Shown piece by piece: positions 43,291 through 54,370 of a stretch of DNA of 60,522 nucleotides (the stretch's first letter is position 1; each line of letters begins with the position of its first letter). The DNA comes from LH-M37 sp032251315. Its GTDB lineage: Bacteria > Pseudomonadota > Gammaproteobacteria > SZUA-229. The stretch lies in assembly GCA_032251315.1 (NCBI GenBank), contig JAVVEE010000004.1:1-60522 (forward strand), written 5' to 3'. The translations under genes were made by a program, and so were the position numbers. Below the pieces are notes generated by a model. That model ran no database searches. It was not told the origin of the DNA and saw nothing but the letters and a program-made list of their open reading frames with translations.

Positions 43291-43314
43291 TTTCACCGCC
43301 TCTGCGGTAAAAGT
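43291..43314. repeat. Minimal ACCGC-CTCT-GCGGT hairpin related to the repeat family
   Basis: TTTCACCGCCTCTGCGGTAA folds into a 5-bp GC stem with loop CTCT, extended by T-A pairs. It looks like the two ends of the longer repeat joined without a core. It sits between the convergent fccB and arfB genes, where it can act as a terminator in both directions. Confidence 0.6.
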
Positions 43315-43346
43315 ATTTTTACACTACAGGCTGATCTCCAGTCGTA

Positions 43347-43760
43347 TTAATCCTGAATCTTCTTGCGCAGATCCTTGGCCCGTCCGCGATTGGTTTTACT
43401 GTCCATGCGTTTTGCCCGTGAAGCTTTGCTGGGTTTGGTGGCTTTGCGTTTTTTGGGAGTGACTAACGCTTTCTGGATCAAGGCCTGAAGTCGCTTGAGT
43501 GCGGCTTCTCTGTTTTTGTCCTGACTTCGGCTCTGCTGCGCCTTGATGATGACGATGCCGTCTTTGGTAATGCGATGATCGCGCAGCGCCAGCAGGCGTT
43601 GCTTGTACACGTCGGGCAGGGAGGAGGCCTTGATATCAAAACGCAAATGGATGGCCGATGATACCTTGTTAACATTCTGCCCGCCCGCGCCCTGTGAACG
43701 TATAGCGCTGATCTCTATTTCGTTATCGGGGATAGCAATGTGATTGTTAATGGATAACAC
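43347..43760 (-). CDS. arfB: Alternative ribosome-rescue factor ArfB (YaeJ)
   Basis: A 137-residue peptidyl-tRNA hydrolase that frees ribosomes stalled on mRNAs without a stop codon. The catalytic GGQ lies at 26-28 (RSQGAGGQNVNKVSSAIHLRF), and the basic C-terminal tail (about 100-137, rich in Lys/Arg) is the part that enters the empty mRNA channel. The start is a GTG at 43760, placed as in E. coli (length 140). The gene lies upstream of a hairpin shared with fccB and just downstream of ppnP. Confidence 0.95.
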   Translation of the reverse strand: MLSINNHIAIPDNEIEISAIRSQGAGGQNVNKVSSAIHLRFDIKASSLPDVYKQRLLALRDHRITKDGIVIIKAQQSRSQDKNREAALKRLQALIQKALVTPKKRKATKPSKASRAKRMDSKTNRGRAKDLRKKIQD

Positions 43761-43775
43761 AAGGCAGTAATGGCA

Positions 43776-44057
43776 TCAGCCGTACAGGCAGAGATAGGCG
43801 GTTTCATTTTCAACTTTGACATCGAAAGCGCTGTTGGCGTCAACGATGAAAATTTCACCGGTTTTGTAGATGGTGAATGTGGCTTCACCCGGAAGCTTGA
43901 CCGTGAGTACGCCGCTGATCACCGTCATCTTTTCCCTTTCGGCCGTGTTGAACACATACTCTCCCGGTGCCATAACACCAACGGTCGCGGGCAGGGTCTC
44001 GCCGGTAAAGGCGATGGATTTTATATGGCCGTCAAAATATTCGTTAACAGTTAGCAT
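43776..44057 (-). CDS. ppnP: Pyrimidine/purine nucleoside phosphorylase
   Basis: A 93-residue cupin-fold enzyme that phosphorolyses several nucleosides. The ATG at 44057 begins MLTVNEYFDGHIKSIAF, the family N-terminus; a TTG five codons upstream is possible but unlikely. The rest (VMAPGEYVFNTAEREKMTVI and SAFDVKVENETAYLCLY) is typical throughout. Convergence is absent: arfB follows in the same direction with a 15-base gap. Confidence 0.93.
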   Translation of the reverse strand: MLTVNEYFDGHIKSIAFTGETLPATVGVMAPGEYVFNTAEREKMTVISGVLTVKLPGEATFTIYKTGEIFIVDANSAFDVKVENETAYLCLYG

Positions 44058-44127
44058 GCCGGGTCTCTGCAATAAAAAGGAACAGAATTATAAAACGTGC
44101 TACCCGCCTTGTCCTGCTTCATATTTA

Positions 44128-45327
44128 TCATCCCGGTCGGCCATCAATGCGGGGTTTGATCAGCATAGACATAAACAGAATAACAAACAGCCCGAATCCG
44201 CCGATCCACAGTAGCTGTGAGATGGCGATCCACATAGTGTATAGCTCGGGCATCAACAGCGGCAAAAAGACACGGCTGAACGCAGCGATTAGTAGCAGCA
44301 CAAATGCGATAGCCAGACCGCGCGGGGGCTGTTGGACATTGCGACCGGTATGGCCGAGTGTGACGCGCGACATCATGCCCAGCGTCAGCGTGCCGATACC
44401 GCCGACAGTGAAAGCGTGCAGTGACAACGTCGTGGCGACATCCAGCCAGACAGAAGCGGCCTTGAGGGCAAAGCCCAGCGTCAGAAATGCGTAGGCACTG
44501 TACAGCACCCAGAGCATGGATGATTTCCACAGAGCCCGAGTATACCAGTCAAACAAACGAATGCTGTGCAGTACAAATAATAGCCCGGCCAGCGTGCCTG
44601 CGATTGGCCTTTGCTCATAAATGACATCGGTTAACCATAACGCAATCAATAAAATCAGGCTGCTGATGTCCAGCCATTTTCTATTGGTCAGGCTAATAGG
44701 GTGGCTTACCCCGCGTTCGATGAAGAAAGGGATGACGCGCCGTCCCATGACAAAAATCATCGTCAGCACCAGATAGAAGCAGGAGTAAATGCCGATGCGC
44801 TCCCCGTTTTCGATCAGCCCCAGCAGGCCGGCGTAGTAAAATATATTGGCAGTAAGCATTAGAAATAATATCGCCAACACGCCGAGTTGCATCCATTGTT
44901 TAACCTTGATGACAGGTATGGCAACGGCGACTGCCGTCAGCAGGATAAACAGGCAGTCCAGCAGGGCGACGATCTCAATCGAGCCAATATTTAAAAGGGG
45001 CAGAAGCCGTGCGCCCGCCCAGATGGAAAACAGGATCCCCAGCTTCCAGCCGGTCAGGGTCTGCTGTCCGGTCCAGTTCTTGACCGCAGCGAGTAAAAAT
45101 CCGGCGATGACCGCCAGTACATAACCGAATAGCATTTCATGGGCGTGCCAGAGGATGGTGTCCATGCCAAGCAGGTGCAGCGGCCATTGAGACAGATAAA
45201 GGCCTGCCCATGCAATCATGGCGATAACAGAAAAGACGCCCGCGCCAAGAAAGAAGGGCCGGAAGCCGAGCTGCCAGAGTGCGATTTTTGCTGGAATCGA
45301 GGGATTTGGTTCAGAGATGTTTAACAT
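44128..45327 (-). CDS. nnrS: NnrS family haem/membrane protein
   Basis: A polytopic membrane protein of 399 residues with about twelve helices. The signature FRPFFLGAGVF near the N-terminus, the WHAHEMLFGYVLAVIAGFLL block and the RVIPFFIERGV segment are characteristic. NnrS proteins bind haem and copper and protect against nitric oxide in denitrifiers. The ATG at 45327 is preferred; a GTG fourteen codons upstream adds unconserved residues. No nitrite or nitric oxide reductase genes are in the window. Confidence 0.92.
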   Translation of the reverse strand: MLNISEPNPSIPAKIALWQLGFRPFFLGAGVFSVIAMIAWAGLYLSQWPLHLLGMDTILWHAHEMLFGYVLAVIAGFLLAAVKNWTGQQTLTGWKLGILFSIWAGARLLPLLNIGSIEIVALLDCLFILLTAVAVAIPVIKVKQWMQLGVLAILFLMLTANIFYYAGLLGLIENGERIGIYSCFYLVLTMIFVMGRRVIPFFIERGVSHPISLTNRKWLDISSLILLIALWLTDVIYEQRPIAGTLAGLLFVLHSIRLFDWYTRALWKSSMLWVLYSAYAFLTLGFALKAASVWLDVATTLSLHAFTVGGIGTLTLGMMSRVTLGHTGRNVQQPPRGLAIAFVLLLIAAFSRVFLPLLMPELYTMWIAISQLLWIGGFGLFVILFMSMLIKPRIDGRPG

Positions 45328-45396
45328 GAAGGTGTCCAATGGCAGCCTTGATAATATGTCTGGATACACTATTATTGATCATGCAATAAAACAAGG

Positions 45397-47811
45397 TCAG
45401 GCAGGCGTTATTTGTAACCATAACGGCAACCATTTTTTCAGAGTTTGGTTTAATTGCTCAATATTTACCGGTTTAGCAATAAAGTCATTCATGCCGGCAT
45501 TCATGCATTGCTCTATATCGCTCTGCATGGAGTTGGCGGAGATGGCGATGATGGTGGTGTGCTGGTTGATGCTATCATTGTTGTGACGAATTGCGTGGGC
45601 CAGTTCGTAACCATCTATTTTTGGCATTTTTATATCGGTGAGAATAATGTCATAGATATTGCTCTGTAACTCCTCTAGCGCTTCCTGACCGTCGCTGGAG
45701 AAAAAGGCGTTATAACCCAGCGATTGCATTTGCAGTTTTAGCACTTCCAGATTTAGTTCGTTATCTTCGACAACGAGGATGCGCGCTGCACGAGTTACTG
45801 GTTCAGTTATGTCATTTATTTGTGCGCGGATTTTTTTGTCTTTATTAAGGAAACGGGCTGATGAAGAGCGTTTCATATTTACCCAGAAAACAGTGCCCTT
45901 ACCGGGCGTGCTTTCAACGCCAAGTTCGCCGCCCATGAGTTCAACCAGTTGCCTGGTAATGATAAGACCAATTCCAGTGCCTTCTATGTTGCTTGCTTCA
46001 GCGCCGAGACGGTTGAATGGTTCATATAAATGCAGGATCTTATGCATGTCGATACCTGCACCGGTGTCACTAACATTAACACGCACCGTATCTGCTTTGC
46101 GCTCTGAGCAGTAAATCTCGACCTGACCACCAGTTTTATTATATTTTATAGCGTTTGATAACAGGTTTAGCAGCACTTGCTTGAAGCGGAGGTAGTCGGC
46201 AATAATGATGTCTTCGTTGTCATTTTCCGGCTTAAATTCTATTGAAATGTTGCGAGACGAGGACAGTGTTTCTGTTAACGCCAGGCAGTCATTAATGACT
46301 TCGGTTGTAGAGATGGGCTGCATTAAAAGGCTAACATTGCCGGATTCAATTTTTGCCAGATCTAATATTTCATTGATAAGAATTAACAGGTGTTGGCCTG
46401 CGCTGTAGATTTTCTGGGCAACATTTCTTTGAGAGTCTGATAGTGTTTCATCGTACTCGGAGAGTTGGGAAAACCCCATTATCGCATTGAGCGGCGTTCT
46501 GAGTTCATGGCTCATCTTGGAGAGGAACTGGGACTTGGTCTGGTTGGCGCGATCGGCCTCAATTTTGGCGGCGATTAATTCAGCTTCAGTATTTTTCCGT
46601 TCTGTTATGTCGTAGCGGCAACCAATGATGCTCAGCGGCTCGTTGTGATCATCGTTGATGATTTTGAGTTCTTCATAAACCCATTTATAACCGCCGTCGT
46701 GAGCTTTTATGCGGTATTCCTGTGTTAAAGAACGACTGCTTAATATGTTATTGAGTTCTTCAAGGGCATGGGTTTTGTCATCAGGGTGGATCAAATCATT
46801 CCATAGCTCGGGGTCATGCATGAGCTCTTCAGGGCTGTAGCCAAATATCTCGCGCGCATTATCGCTGATAAATGTCACCGGATAGCCATCACGGAGTTTG
46901 CGTGTGTGTATAACAACCGGGCTGGAGGTTAACAGTTGGGTTAATCGAGCTTTGCTCTCAATGAGGGCGAGCTCGGTGTTCTTATGTTTTTCGACTTCCT
47001 GTTCCAGTTTTTTTGTACGTGTGACAACAGTATGTTCCATGTCATCGTGAGCTTTTTTGAGTTCCCGGTAGGGTCTGGTGAGTGCTGATTTGACTAGACT
47101 GTCGAAGATCAGCCAGAAGGAGAGGATCTTAACGATGTGTCCGCTCATATTATAAATGTCATCAACGGCGGCGTAGAGAGTGAAGGTGACTTCCGAGATA
47201 ATTGTTAATCCAATCGCTATTATTAATAGGATGAGTAATCTGGGGTTGAGTAAATGACGTTTGATCCAGAGGTGGAAGCAGGCGGCAAATAATAGGGCGA
47301 TGATTACGTATTCACTGTAAATTTTGAAGTCTGTCAGGCCGGTATCGGTATAAAAAGCGGCAGGAAAATTACCGGAAATTACCAGCTGGTAAGCAATCGC
47401 GCTGATAACGCCGAATATAACAAAGGGGCGAGCCGGTTTTAAATCCCGTGTCAGGAAAAGAGGCGCGATGAGTAATGTCAGTGCTTCGAGTAGTCGGGCA
47501 AATACCCATATTTGTGCGGTCGGTGTGCCTGTCAGATCTTCGTAAATACTCAGGCCGGGGAAGACGAGGGTATGATATAGATCGAGCATGCCTACCCAGA
47601 AGTAACCGATCCCCAGGAACATCAAAAAGTTATTACGGGAAAACGGATAAGCATGCCAGGCTACAACAAAAATGAGTACGGCGATGCCAACGGTAAACAG
47701 CTCTGCTATGGTATGAAACAGAATAAAATTTTCACTGGCTATTATGATGAGTGAAAATATGAGTGCCGCAGGAACGAGCAATGTGCGCCGGTTTTGGTAT
47801 GGAGATGCCAT
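45397..47811 (-). CDS. MASE3 hybrid sensor histidine kinase/response regulator
   Basis: An 804-residue inner-membrane hybrid kinase. A MASE3 sensor with seven or eight helices fills about 1-250 (FLGIGYFWVGMLDLYHTL marks it). A coiled coil, one PAS/PAC domain (about 290-415, ending in GCRYDITERK) and HisKA with MSHELRTPLNAIMGF (His near 437) come next. HATPase (DTGAGIDMHK, EGTGIGLIITRQL) and a C-terminal REC domain with Asp726 (ILTDIKMPKIDGY) complete it. No partner regulator is adjacent, though nnrS lies just downstream on the same strand, 69 bases away from its preferred start. Confidence 0.93.
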   Translation of the reverse strand: MASPYQNRRTLLVPAALIFSLIIIASENFILFHTIAELFTVGIAVLIFVVAWHAYPFSRNNFLMFLGIGYFWVGMLDLYHTLVFPGLSIYEDLTGTPTAQIWVFARLLEALTLLIAPLFLTRDLKPARPFVIFGVISAIAYQLVISGNFPAAFYTDTGLTDFKIYSEYVIIALLFAACFHLWIKRHLLNPRLLILLIIAIGLTIISEVTFTLYAAVDDIYNMSGHIVKILSFWLIFDSLVKSALTRPYRELKKAHDDMEHTVVTRTKKLEQEVEKHKNTELALIESKARLTQLLTSSPVVIHTRKLRDGYPVTFISDNAREIFGYSPEELMHDPELWNDLIHPDDKTHALEELNNILSSRSLTQEYRIKAHDGGYKWVYEELKIINDDHNEPLSIIGCRYDITERKNTEAELIAAKIEADRANQTKSQFLSKMSHELRTPLNAIMGFSQLSEYDETLSDSQRNVAQKIYSAGQHLLILINEILDLAKIESGNVSLLMQPISTTEVINDCLALTETLSSSRNISIEFKPENDNEDIIIADYLRFKQVLLNLLSNAIKYNKTGGQVEIYCSERKADTVRVNVSDTGAGIDMHKILHLYEPFNRLGAEASNIEGTGIGLIITRQLVELMGGELGVESTPGKGTVFWVNMKRSSSARFLNKDKKIRAQINDITEPVTRAARILVVEDNELNLEVLKLQMQSLGYNAFFSSDGQEALEELQSNIYDIILTDIKMPKIDGYELAHAIRHNNDSINQHTTIIAISANSMQSDIEQCMNAGMNDFIAKPVNIEQLNQTLKKWLPLWLQITPA

Positions 47812-47851
47812 AGTTGTTCCCTTTCTGGCTGTTGTGGGTTTCCGGAGTGAA

Positions 47852-47928
47852 TGGTGGGCCTGGAAGGACTCGAACCTTCGACCGATCGATTATGAGTCGA
47901 GCGCTCTAACCAACTGAGCTACAGGCCC
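47852..47928 (-). tRNA. tRNA with CAT anticodon, probably tRNA-Ile2 (lysidine type)
   Basis: The minus strand folds into a complete cloverleaf: acceptor GGGCCTG/CAGGCCC, D arm AGCTCAGTTGGTTAGAGC, anticodon loop CTCATAA (anticodon CAT), T arm with GGTTCGAGTCC, and encoded CCA (47852-47854). The CAT anticodon fits elongator Met or Ile2. Ile2 is favoured because the anticodon arm CGACTCATAATCG resembles known tRNA-Ile2, and because E. coli ileX also lies close to rpoD. There is one mismatch at the outer pair of the anticodon stem. Confidence 0.9.
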
Positions 47929-48118
47929 TGAATTTTTTGAGGGCTATTTATGCATTTATGCGCTGAGGCTTTCCCGCGACTTAAAGGCTGTTATCTTCCA
48001 GTAAAGATCCTTCTGGAGAAGATTGACAGCGAAACTTCAGGCAGCGCGGAGGATGTTTCAAGCCCCCAACGCCGCTGGCAGGGAAGTATATAGAAAACCG
48101 GGCGTTACACAACGATTT

Positions 48119-49969
<1,851 letters not shown>

Positions 49970-50395
49970 TGATATGCTCGTTGAAATTCATGGATTATGA
50001 GGCTAATAGACTATTTTAGCATTTAATAGTTGCATCGGCCATGAAATGCGTAAAATAGAAAAATATTGGCTGTATTTAATGCGGGTGAGTCACCCTGGGA
50101 GGCTGTCAGATTTAGGATGACGGCTGCGTAAGAGGGAGAGCGGCTCAAATTTCCCCGATTTTTCGTTGAGTAGGACCACTATGTGCCTCAAAACCGGGAA
50201 ATTTGCGCTCGCTCCCATTACCTCGCTTCAATCCCCCTAAACCCGACAGCTTCCTCGCCCGAATGTCAGATTATTCGTGCGGCTTGATACGAACTATTAG
50301 ACGTTATACTGAAGGCAAGTTCGAAGCCGCGTATCGGCAAGGCGTCAGCGTCTGCCGCGGCTTTATTTTTTGACTGAGTTAGAAGAGGTGTCGTC
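49970..50395. other. Divergent intergenic region rpoD / thioredoxin-fold gene (426 bp)
   Basis: No gene seen. It must hold the rpoD promoter (leftward, AT-rich 49985-50080) and that of the thioredoxin-fold gene (rightward, about 50270-50390). Between them is a 160-bp imperfect palindrome (50097-50256). Confidence 0.65.
50097..50256. repeat. 160-bp imperfect palindrome between rpoD and the thioredoxin-fold gene
   Basis: The left half (GAGGCTGTCAGATTTAGG ... CAAATTTCCCCG) and the reverse complement of the right half (GAAGCTGTCGGGTTTAGG ... CAAATTTCCCGG) align over about 60 bases with scattered differences. The centre (TTGAGTAGGACCACTATGTG then CCTCAA) is weakly symmetric too. No coding capacity. 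Resembles a MITE or an extended operator/structured element; the sequence is unrelated to the other repeats in the window. Confidence 0.7.
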
Positions 50396-50950
50396 ATGGT
50401 GAATCTGGAAACGCCGGTTTGTGAGTTTGGAAAAGATATTGTTGATTTCGCCCTGCCGGGCGTAGATGGTGAGATCTGGACACCTGAGCGGTGTCGCGGT
50501 GAAAAGGGGCTGCTGGTAATGTTTATCTGTAATCACTGCCCCTACGTGAAGGCCATCCGCGAGCGTCTGGTCAGAGATGCCCGTGAACTCATGAAGCTGG
50601 GGGTTAATAGCGTGGCCATTATGTCCAATGACCCGAGCGAGTACGAAGAGGACTCTTTTGTGAATATGAAGGCGGTGGCGGAAGAGTTTGAATTCCCGTT
50701 TCCCTACCTGCTGGATGAGACGCAGGAGGTAGCCAGGGCTTTTGGCGCAGTCTGTACGCCGGACTTTTTCGGCTATAACGAAGACCTTAAGCTGCAGTAT
50801 CGCGGCCGTCTGGATGCGAGCGGAAAAGAGGCGGCGGGGGAAGATATGAGGCGCGATCTGATTGAGGCTATGAAGCAGGTGGCTGAGACCGGTCACGGGC
50901 CCGAACAGCAAATCCCCAGTATGGGTTGCTCTATTAAGTGGAAGCAGTAA
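50396..50950 (+). CDS. Thioredoxin-fold redoxin (AhpC/TSA-like)
   Basis: A 184-residue soluble protein of the thioredoxin superfamily. The redox motif CNHCPY (Cys45, Cys48) follows the strand GLLVMFI, then SNDPSEYEEDS and the cis-proline region AVCTPDFFGY. The C-terminal PSMGCSIKWK adds another conserved cysteine. This subgroup is widespread as 'thioredoxin family protein' with unknown substrate; peroxidase or thiol-disulfide exchange activity is likely. It stands alone, with tkt 221 bases downstream. Confidence 0.88.
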   Translation: MVNLETPVCEFGKDIVDFALPGVDGEIWTPERCRGEKGLLVMFICNHCPYVKAIRERLVRDARELMKLGVNSVAIMSNDPSEYEEDSFVNMKAVAEEFEFPFPYLLDETQEVARAFGAVCTPDFFGYNEDLKLQYRGRLDASGKEAAGEDMRRDLIEAMKQVAETGHGPEQQIPSMGCSIKWKQ

Positions 50951-51171
50951 TTAAGTTACGCTCCGCGTCATGGCCGCGAAACCGCCAGCTTGCCCATTGC
51001 GATGATTTAGGAGAAAATACGTGCTTTTCTTTGGTCAAGAGTAAGCTTGAGCAGCAGTAGTTAATGCTGTCCAACTCGTTGATATTAGAAAAGAATGTTT
51101 GATGTAGCGCAGCGTCTTCGGGCCTGTTTGCTGCGACCCAATAAATCATTAAAACCTAATCGGAGAGCAGT

Positions 51172-53145
51172 ATGCCTTCACGTAAAGAACTCGCAAACGC
51201 CATTCGTGCCCTAAGTATGGATGCTGTTCAAAAAGCCAATTCCGGCCATCCCGGCGCACCCATGGGCATGGCGGATATCGCTGAAGTATTGTGGAACGAC
51301 AATATGCGCCACAATCCGGCTAACCCCAAATGGAGCGACCGTGACCGTTTTGTGCTGTCCAATGGCCACGGCTCCATGCTGATTTATTCGCTGCTGCACC
51401 TGACCGGTTATGACCTGTCCATCGATGATCTGAAAAACTTCCGTCAGTTGCATTCAAAAACACCCGGCCATCCCGAGTATGGTTATACGCCGGGCGTTGA
51501 AACCACCACTGGTCCATTGGGGCAGGGCATCACCAACGGCATTGGTATGGCCATTGCCGAAAAGACACTGGCGGCTCATTTCAACCAGAAAGGTCACAAC
51601 ATTGTTGACCACAACACCTATGTGTTTTTAGGTGATGGCTGTTTGATGGAAGGCATTTCCCACGAAGCCTGTTCACTGGCCGGCACTCTGGGCCTGGGCA
51701 AACTGATCGCCTTCTGGGATGACAACGGTATTTCCATCGACGGTCACGTTGAAGGCTGGTTTACCGATGACACGCCAAAACGCTTCGAAGCCTATGGCTG
51801 GCACGTACTGCCTAATATCGACGGACATGACCCGCAGGCAATTGCCAAGGCCATCGAAATGGCCAGGGCCATGACCGACAAGCCCACCATGATCTGCTGC
51901 AAAACCACCATTGGTTTCGGCTCGCCCAACAAATCCGGCAGCCACGCCTCTCACGGTGCCCCGCTGGGTCAGGAAGAAATCAACCTGACCAAGGCCGCCC
52001 TGGGCTGGGATCACGATGCCTTTGAAGTACCAACTGATATCTATGCCAGCTGGAATGCCAAAGACAAGGGCGCTAAAGCTGAAGCGGCCTGGAATGAAAA
52101 ATTTGCCGCCTACAAGGCTGCTTATCCTGAGCTGGCTGCCGAGTACGAACGCCGCATGGCCGGTGATCTGCCCGCAGACTGGGCCGCTAAATCAGCTGCC
52201 TTTATTGCTGCTGTTGATGCCGAAGCGAAAAGTCCGGCGACACGTCAGGCCTCGTTGGCCGCTATCGAAGCCTACGCGCCCGTCGTCCCCGAACTGTTCG
52301 GCGGTTCTGCCGACCTGGGCGGTTCCAACCTGACAGAATGGTCCGGTTACAAGCCCATGTGCAGTAATGAGGACGCTAACTACGTGAATTACGGTGTGCG
52401 TGAATTCGGTATGTCGGCCATCATGAACGGTATTACGTTGCATGGCGGTCTGCTTCCTTTCGGCGCTACTTTCCTGATGTTCTCCGAATATGCGCGTAAC
52501 GCCCTGCGCATGGCGGCATTGATGAAAATTCAAAGCATCTTCGTGTTCACCCATGACTCCATCGGTCTGGGTGAAGATGGCCCGACCCATCAGCCCGTCG
52601 AGCAGATTCCTACCCTGCGCATGATCCCTAATATGGCGGTATGGCGTCCCTGTGATGCGGTTGAGTCAGCGGTTTGCTGGGCGCAGGCCATCGAGCGTAA
52701 GGACGGTCCTTCCACATTGATATTCTCACGCCAGGGTCTGCCGCATCAGACGCGCACCGAAGCGCAGATCAGTGACATCGCCAAAGGCGGTTACATCCTG
52801 AAAGATTGCGACGGTGCGCCGGATGCAGTCATCATTGCCACCGGTTCCGAAGTGGCACTGGCCATGGGCGCGGCAGAAGCCATGTCGGGCAAGAAGATTC
52901 GCGTGGTTTCCATGCCTTCGACTAATATGTTTGATGCGCAGGATGCGGATTACCGTGCTTCAGTGCTGAGCAAGGGCACACCTACTGTCGCAGTCGAAGC
53001 CGCAGTGACCGACGGCTGGTACAAATATGCAGATGCCGTCGTCGGTATCGATCGCTTCGGTGAGTCGGCACCTGCTGACCAGCTGTTCAAAGAATTTGGC
53101 TTCACCGTGGAAAATGTGGTGAAGACAGTTGAATCAATCCTGTAA
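51172..53145 (+). CDS. tkt: Transketolase
   Basis: A TPP-dependent enzyme (657 residues) of the pentose phosphate and Calvin cycles, moving two-carbon units between sugars. Seen: GHPGAPMGMADIAEVLW near the N-terminus, TPP motif GDGCLMEG, SHASHGAPLG, and the pyrimidine-domain motif GLGEDGPTHQPVEQ. GGAG lies 10 bases before the ATG. It heads the series tkt-gap-pgk-pyk-fba on one strand. This arrangement is common in CO2-fixing proteobacteria, where it serves regeneration of ribulose phosphates. Confidence 0.97.
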   Translation: MPSRKELANAIRALSMDAVQKANSGHPGAPMGMADIAEVLWNDNMRHNPANPKWSDRDRFVLSNGHGSMLIYSLLHLTGYDLSIDDLKNFRQLHSKTPGHPEYGYTPGVETTTGPLGQGITNGIGMAIAEKTLAAHFNQKGHNIVDHNTYVFLGDGCLMEGISHEACSLAGTLGLGKLIAFWDDNGISIDGHVEGWFTDDTPKRFEAYGWHVLPNIDGHDPQAIAKAIEMARAMTDKPTMICCKTTIGFGSPNKSGSHASHGAPLGQEEINLTKAALGWDHDAFEVPTDIYASWNAKDKGAKAEAAWNEKFAAYKAAYPELAAEYERRMAGDLPADWAAKSAAFIAAVDAEAKSPATRQASLAAIEAYAPVVPELFGGSADLGGSNLTEWSGYKPMCSNEDANYVNYGVREFGMSAIMNGITLHGGLLPFGATFLMFSEYARNALRMAALMKIQSIFVFTHDSIGLGEDGPTHQPVEQIPTLRMIPNMAVWRPCDAVESAVCWAQAIERKDGPSTLIFSRQGLPHQTRTEAQISDIAKGGYILKDCDGAPDAVIIATGSEVALAMGAAEAMSGKKIRVVSMPSTNMFDAQDADYRASVLSKGTPTVAVEAAVTDGWYKYADAVVGIDRFGESAPADQLFKEFGFTVENVVKTVESIL

Positions 53146-53194
53146 ATATTTACGTTTGAATTTTAATTTTTGAAAAATATCTGGAGAAATACTT

Positions 53195-54199
53195 ATGACT
53201 ATTAAAGTCGGTATCAACGGTTTTGGCCGTATCGGGCGCATGGTTTTCCGTGCAGTACATAAAGAATTTAAAGACATTGAAATTGTCGGCATCAATGACT
53301 TGCTGGATGCGGATTATCTGGCCTACATGCTGAAATACGATTCAGTACACGGCCGTTTTGGCGGCACTGTTTCGGCTGAAGCAGGTGCAATGATCGTTGA
53401 TGGCAAGAAAATTCGCCTGACTGCAGAACGTGACCCTGCCGAGCTGAAATGGGGCGACGTGGGCGCGGATATCGTTATCGACTGTACCGGTTTCTTCCTC
53501 ACCGAAGAGAGCTGCCAGAAGCACATCGATGCAGGTGCTAAAAAAGTTGTTCAATCTGCACCTTCCAAAGATGGCACACCCATGTTCGTCTACGGTGTTA
53601 ACCACAACGAATATGCAGGTCAGGCCATTGTTTCCGCCGCTTCCTGTACTACCAACTGTCTGGCACCTGTGGCCAAAGTGCTGAATGACAAATGGGGCAT
53701 CAAACGTGGTCTGATGACTACAGTACATGCTGCCACTGCTACACAGAAAACCGTTGACGGTCCTTCTTCTAAAGACTGGCGCGGTGGTCGTGGTATTCTG
53801 GAAAACATAATCCCCTCCTCAACCGGTGCGGCTAAAGCAGTAGGCGTAGTCTTGCCTGAGCTAAACGGCAAACTCACCGGTATGGCTTTCCGCGTACCGA
53901 CTTCAGACGTGTCAGTCGTTGACCTGACTGTTGAGCTGGAAAAAGAAGCCTCCTACGCTGACATCTGTGCTGCCATGAAAGCGGCTTCCGAGTCGGGCGA
54001 CATGAGCCGCACTCTGGGCTACACCGATGAGAAAGTAGTTTCGACTGATTTCCGCGGTGTTGGTTTTTCATCCATCTTTGATGCCGAAGCCGGTATTGCA
54101 CTGGACGGCACTTTCGTGAAAGTGGTTTCCTGGTATGACAATGAATACGGTTATACCTGCAATATGATGCGTTTTGTAGAGCACATCGCTGCGAACTAA
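53195..54199 (+). CDS. gap: Glyceraldehyde-3-phosphate dehydrogenase, type I
   Basis: Converts glyceraldehyde 3-phosphate to 1,3-bisphosphoglycerate, reversibly. The 334 residues hold the Rossmann motif INGFGRIGRMVFRA, the NAD-selecting Asp region GINDLLDADYL, nucleophile Cys in SAASCTTNCLAPVAK, and catalytic His in TTVHAATATQ. Very close to GapA of enterobacteria. A large inverted repeat begins directly at its stop codon and a second hairpin precedes pgk, so mRNA levels of gap and pgk may be set separately. Confidence 0.98.
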   Translation: MTIKVGINGFGRIGRMVFRAVHKEFKDIEIVGINDLLDADYLAYMLKYDSVHGRFGGTVSAEAGAMIVDGKKIRLTAERDPAELKWGDVGADIVIDCTGFFLTEESCQKHIDAGAKKVVQSAPSKDGTPMFVYGVNHNEYAGQAIVSAASCTTNCLAPVAKVLNDKWGIKRGLMTTVHAATATQKTVDGPSSKDWRGGRGILENIIPSSTGAAKAVGVVLPELNGKLTGMAFRVPTSDVSVVDLTVELEKEASYADICAAMKAASESGDMSRTLGYTDEKVVSTDFRGVGFSSIFDAEAGIALDGTFVKVVSWYDNEYGYTCNMMRFVEHIAAN

Positions 54200-54324
54200 A
54201 ATAAGCGGATCTTTTGTCCGGGAGCGGCGTTGCAGTCCTGTTTTGAAATACTCATGTGCACATGCACACTCCGTTTTCAAAACAGGCCTGCGCCTTGCTC
54301 GCGAACAGAGTCCCTCGCTTATTT
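54199..54324. repeat. 126-bp interrupted inverted repeat downstream of gap
   Basis: Outer arms AAATAAGCG (54199-54207) and CGCTTATTT (54316-54324) and inner arms CCTGTTTTGAAA (54237-54248) and TTTCAAAACAGG (54275-54286) are perfect complements; the GC-rich segments between them are partly complementary. As RNA it would make a long stem immediately after the gap stop codon. Not followed by a clear T-run. Confidence 0.75.
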
Positions 54325-54370
54325 GGCGGGTAAATAAATCTTTATTTAGCTGCTATTAGAGAATGCCTTT

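Noticed and set aside
45370..45390. TTGATCATGCAA upstream of nnrS, looking like an FNR/NnrR box
   Set aside because: The half-sites are separated by six bases instead of eight (TTG-N6-CAA), so the match fails the consensus.
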